From Caccoplasma intestinavium (GTDB lineage: Bacteria; Bacteroidota; Bacteroidia; Bacteroidales; UBA11471): DNA of 9,003 nt. The stretch lies in contig DVKT01000065.1 of assembly GCA_018715885.1 (NCBI GenBank), forward strand, positions 1 through 9,003, written 5' to 3'. The notes beneath the pieces were generated by a model. It worked only from the letters and a program-made list of their open reading frames with translations. It had not been told where the DNA came from and did not search any database. Positions within the stretch are counted from its first letter, which is position 1. Each line of letters starts with the position of its first letter. Made by a program: the position numbers and the translations under genes. Shown one piece after another: positions 6,336 through 9,003 of the stretch.

Positions 6336-8103
6336 AAGATACCTCCTTTCCGATAATCCAATTGACCGATTGTTGATATTCTTTCCACATTTTACTATAC
6401 ATGCCGTGTTTATCGATCAATTCGTGATGCGTGCCTTGTTCCATAATTCTACCTTTGTCGATAACGATAATATTGTCCGCGTTGGTAATGCTCGATAACC
6501 GGTGCGCGATCATGAGAACCGTTTTCCCTGCTGTCAATTCTTTTAGCGCTTTTTGTATTTTATGTTCATTTTCCGGGTCAGCAAAAGCCGTTGCTTCATC
6601 AAGAACGATGATAGGTGCATTTTTAAGAATAGCTCGTGCCAAGACGATTCTCTGCTGCTCTCCTCCCGATAGATAAGTACCTTCTGTTCCTATTTTTGTA
6701 TTCAGACCTTGGGGTAATCGGTCGACGATTTCCCTGCACTGTGCCATATCTATGGCCCGGTTTATAGCCTCCCCGTCGGCGTAGGGATTACCGTATGCGA
6801 TATTTTCGAGTAGAGTCGTTTTGAATAGGCGGGGATTCTGAAAAACGAAGGAGATGTTTTTCATCAAAGTTTCCTGTGAAATGTCTTTTACATTCGTCCC
6901 GCCTATGAGTACTTGGCCTTCTTTCGTATCCCAGAAACGGGGTATGAGGCGGGCAATTGTCGTTTTTCCGCTGCCCGAAGCACCGACAAGAGCGATCCGC
7001 TGTCCTTGAAGAATGGTAAAACTGATGTCGTCAATGGCTTTTTCTTTACAATCGGGATAAGTAAATGATACATGGCTGAATGTAATATCGAATTTTGACA
7101 TCGATGAAACGTTCTCATGGGAGGTCGATAATTGTTCATAATTGATAAGACGGTTGAGCCTTCCGAGAGCTTCTTGCGCTTGACCCAATGCTTGGCTTAG
7201 GTACATGCTTTTCATGATACTTTGGGAAAAGACCGGCGTTATGAGGACAAATAAGAAAAAGTCGAGCAATACCGGTGTGTAATGCCCCGTATTTCCTATC
7301 AGTAGTATGGCAAGGGGGGTAAGGAAGAATACAAAACTGTTGATGATGATTGTATAAAAAGACATTGGTTTTTCCCACATGCCGGTATAGGAAGATACCA
7401 TTTGGTTGTAGTTCATGATACTTTTATAAAAGTTCTTGAACGAATAGATGGTTTGTTGGAAGACCTTTACTACGGGTATTCCACGTACATATTCCACCGC
7501 TTCGGTATTCATATCTTCGAGTGATGTCATGTATGCGCGCATAAACTCTTTGCCTTTGGTATTCATGGTATACCCCATGATAAACATGGCGATGACGACG
7601 GGGACGATACATGCCAAACCCAATTGCCAGTTGAATATTCCGATGAGTAATATGGTTATTGCAGGAACTAAAATAGTTCCCGACAAGTCGGGCAGTTGGT
7701 GTGCGAGGAAAGAGTGGGTGATGCTGGCATTATCGTCTATGATTTTGCGGATACGTCCGCTGGTATTTGTGTCGAAAAAACCGAGAGGCATTTTTACGAT
7801 TTTACACATAGCTTCTTTTCGGAGGTTCGACTCTACTCGGAATGCAGCTAAGTGAGAACATGTCAATGCCAAGAAATAGAGTATTATTCCTCCGATGGCC
7901 ATTCCGGCAGCCCAACGGGCATAGAAAATAATGTGTTGTGAAGATGCGAAGTTCCCGTCGGAAAGCAGTTCTCTGACGATAAGCCAGATGAGGATATAAG
8001 GCAGTAGGCCGGCCAACTCGCTGAGGACCGATAGAAACATGGACAGAGGTAATAACGCCTTTCTCTGCCCCATGTAGTACATGAGTTCTTTTAGTGTTTT
8101 CAT
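6328..8103 (-). CDS. ABC exporter half-transporter (fused permease and ATPase), first subunit
   Basis: From the ATG at 8103 the protein has 591 residues: a transmembrane domain (about 11-300) and a nucleotide-binding domain (about 337-575). ATPase motifs are Walker A GASGSGKTT with Lys380, Q-loop Gln422, signature LSGGEQQR (478-485), Walker B IIVLDE with Glu503, and H-loop His534. The D-loop reads FADP (507-510) instead of SALD. Together with the DD-x5-H-x4-H-x2-PD pattern at 123-139, this resembles the IrtA/YbtP-type group linked to iron-siderophore transport. No siderophore-interaction domain is fused to it, so the cargo is open. The start is uncertain: an in-frame ATG at 8127 adds 8 residues (MYYHRIIL) and leaves 6 bases to gpmA. 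I prefer 8103 because the ATGAAAACA start and MKTLKEL N-terminus look more natural, but neither start has a Shine-Dalgarno sequence. It pairs with the overlapping downstream ABC gene. Confidence 0.9.
   Translation of the reverse strand: MKTLKELMYYMGQRKALLPLSMFLSVLSELAGLLPYILIWLIVRELLSDGNFASSQHIIFYARWAAGMAIGGIILYFLALTCSHLAAFRVESNLRKEAMCKIVKMPLGFFDTNTSGRIRKIIDDNASITHSFLAHQLPDLSGTILVPAITILLIGIFNWQLGLACIVPVVIAMFIMGYTMNTKGKEFMRAYMTSLEDMNTEAVEYVRGIPVVKVFQQTIYSFKNFYKSIMNYNQMVSSYTGMWEKPMSFYTIIINSFVFFLTPLAILLIGNTGHYTPVLLDFFLFVLITPVFSQSIMKSMYLSQALGQAQEALGRLNRLINYEQLSTSHENVSSMSKFDITFSHVSFTYPDCKEKAIDDISFTILQGQRIALVGASGSGKTTIARLIPRFWDTKEGQVLIGGTNVKDISQETLMKNISFVFQNPRLFKTTLLENIAYGNPYADGEAINRAIDMAQCREIVDRLPQGLNTKIGTEGTYLSGGEQQRIVLARAILKNAPIIVLDEATAFADPENEHKIQKALKELTAGKTVLMIAHRLSSITNADNIIVIDKGRIMEQGTHHELIDKHGMYSKMWKEYQQSVNWIIGKEVSYE
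6341..6349 (-). promoter_or_regulatory. Perfect Shine-Dalgarno sequence for the second ABC gene
   Basis: The minus strand reads AAAGGAGGT, ending 5 bases before the ATG at 6335. This fully matches the usual 16S rRNA 3' end, and it lies inside the last codons of the preceding ABC gene (encoding Gly-Lys-Glu-Val). No other gene start in this window has such a site. It fixes the start of the downstream gene and points to coupled or boosted translation. Confidence 0.8.
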
Positions 8104-8133
8104 AAGAATAATGCGATGATAGTACATGACCGT

Positions 8134-8901
8134 TTATGCGGTCGGGTAGTTTAGTTTTTTAGAAACTCCTTGTTGAGTTACTGCTTCCACTTTTTTACGT
8201 ATTTCATCGGGATCTCCGAGGTAATGGTCGCCTATGAGATGCAATGAGTCGTCAAATTCGAATACGTACGGTGTGGCAGTAGGGATATTCAGATTGGCTA
8301 TTTCTTGGTCGGATATTCTTTTTAAGTGTTTTACAATACCCCGCAGACTGTTTCCGTGAGCGACGACCAATAGATTGTCGCAGCTCATAAGGCGGGGAAA
8401 TATTTCGCAATCCCAATATGGCATGACGCGGGCTATAGCATCTTTAAGAGACTCGGTACGCGGGAGCATATCTGGTGGTACGAGGGCGTAGCGAGGATCA
8501 TGCAAAGGATTAGCCGGGTCGTTCTCGTCGAGTGGGGCCGGAGCTATATCGAAACTCCGCCGCCAGATATGTACTTGTTCATCTCCATAGCGGGCGGCCG
8601 TTTCGCTTTTGTTCAGACCTTGTAGGGATCCGTAATGTTTTTCGTTGAGCCTCCATGATTTGTACACGGGAATCCACTCTTCATCGAGACGGTCGAGAAC
8701 GTAATTGAGTGTTTTGACAGCTCTTTTCAAGTAAGAAGTATAAGCAGCATCGAAGGTGATGCCTGCTTTTCGCAGGGTAATGCCGGCATTGTTCGCTTCG
8801 ACGATACCCTTTTCACTCAGATCTACGTCGATCCACCCGGTAAACCGGTTTTGTTGGTTCCATTCGCTTTCGCCGTGGCGTAGCAATACGATTCGTTTCA
8901 T
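8134..8901 (-). CDS. gpmA: 2,3-bisphosphoglycerate-dependent phosphoglycerate mutase
   Basis: This cytoplasmic glycolytic and gluconeogenic enzyme interconverts 3-phosphoglycerate and 2-phosphoglycerate, using 2,3-bisphosphoglycerate to phosphorylate its catalytic His. At 255 residues it is close to the usual length of about 250. The N-terminal LRHGESEWN carries Arg8 and the phospho-accepting His9. Other expected features are TGW..V.LS.KG (21-32), Arg60 in YLKRA, Glu87 in WRLNEKHYG, and the second catalytic His182 in VVAHGNSLRG. The long insert with DPRYALVPPDMLPRTESL (135-152) is typical of dPGM rather than of smaller histidine phosphatases. The ATG at 8901 gives the standard MKRIVLLRHG start. 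The gene is followed after 30 bases (or 6, depending on the start chosen) by the first ABC subunit gene with no terminator between, so they probably share a transcript. A functional link between them is not obvious. Confidence 0.97.
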   Translation of the reverse strand: MKRIVLLRHGESEWNQQNRFTGWIDVDLSEKGIVEANNAGITLRKAGITFDAAYTSYLKRAVKTLNYVLDRLDEEWIPVYKSWRLNEKHYGSLQGLNKSETAARYGDEQVHIWRRSFDIAPAPLDENDPANPLHDPRYALVPPDMLPRTESLKDAIARVMPYWDCEIFPRLMSCDNLLVVAHGNSLRGIVKHLKRISDQEIANLNIPTATPYVFEFDDSLHLIGDHYLGDPDEIRKKVEAVTQQGVSKKLNYPTA

Positions 8902-8910
8902 TTGATGGTT

Positions 8911-9003
8911 TTATTTGGTGTCGTTCATTTTTATCTTATAACCGAGCAGAGAGGAGAATCGGCAGCTCAGTCGGGGAAAGTGGGAGAGAATACGCATGGC
9001 GAG
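8911..9003 (-). other. Unresolved right edge: possible 3' end of a gene upstream of gpmA
   Basis: On the minus strand a frame is open from the window edge for 30 codons (ending GYKIKMNDTK) to a TAA at 8913-8911, leaving 9 bases to the gpmA start. The spacing would suit an operon partner. However, 30 open codons is too short to prove coding, and I recognise no family. A second minus frame, open to a TAA near 8938, is also possible. On the + strand an ATG at 8996 could begin a divergent gene. No clear TAnnTTTG promoter for gpmA is visible here. Confidence 0.2.

Noticed and set aside
7448..7855. A 135-codon + strand open frame opposite the first ABC subunit
   Set aside because: It is antisense to the conserved transmembrane domain, with no promoter, start context or family resemblance.
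4599..8103. The idea that the two ABC genes are MdlAB or a specific drug exporter
   Set aside because: The ATPase motifs are shared by all such exporters, and nothing in the membrane domains names a substrate. The D-loop and membrane-domain motifs lean towards another subgroup, so no symbol is given.

Overview
The window reads as chromosomal DNA from a member of the Bacteroidales (phylum Bacteroidota). The evidence is four-fold: TAnnTTTG-type -7 promoter elements, AT-rich start regions that nearly all lack a Shine-Dalgarno sequence, PepSY-like (DUF2874/BF2867-type) exported proteins, and a lipoprotein whose Cys is followed by the acidic surface-export signature of this phylum. I cannot name the genus. 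The sorting-domain-like C-terminus at the left edge and the strong TCGA enrichment hint at a gut Bacteroidales outside the best-known Bacteroides species, but this is an impression only. I see no phage, insertion sequence, CRISPR array, tRNA or rRNA.

Layout. Only the left-edge fragment (1-201) is on the + strand. It converges on a DUF4359-like gene (618 to 289, minus), and a symmetrical hairpin at 231-265 can terminate both. All other genes lie on the minus strand, so they are transcribed from right to left. Block A (8901 to 4599) is gpmA followed by two half-size ABC exporter genes, closed by a perfect hairpin at 4547-4574. Block B (4390 to 2421) is an OmpR-family response regulator and its histidine kinase, preceded by a good Bacteroidetes promoter at 4473-4502. 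Block C (2299 to 965) is two PepSY-like exported proteins, the second a likely surface lipoprotein, closed by a strong hairpin at 917-945. Block D is the DUF4359-like gene with its own -7 element.

How the genes fit together. The kinase and regulator form a complete phosphorelay pair. The two PepSY-like proteins directly downstream are its most plausible regulated output or periplasmic partners, so blocks B and C together look like an envelope-sensing module. The two ABC half-transporters overlap by 8 bases and almost certainly form a heterodimer. Their sequence style recalls the IrtAB/YbtPQ group, but the cargo cannot be read from the window. GpmA is a housekeeping glycolytic enzyme that appears to share a transcript with the exporter.

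Most of the window is ordinary. The points most worth a second look are the kinase/regulator/PepSY-like module with its four-repeat surface lipoprotein, and the perfect Shine-Dalgarno sequence embedded at the overlap of the two ABC genes, which is unusual for this phylum.
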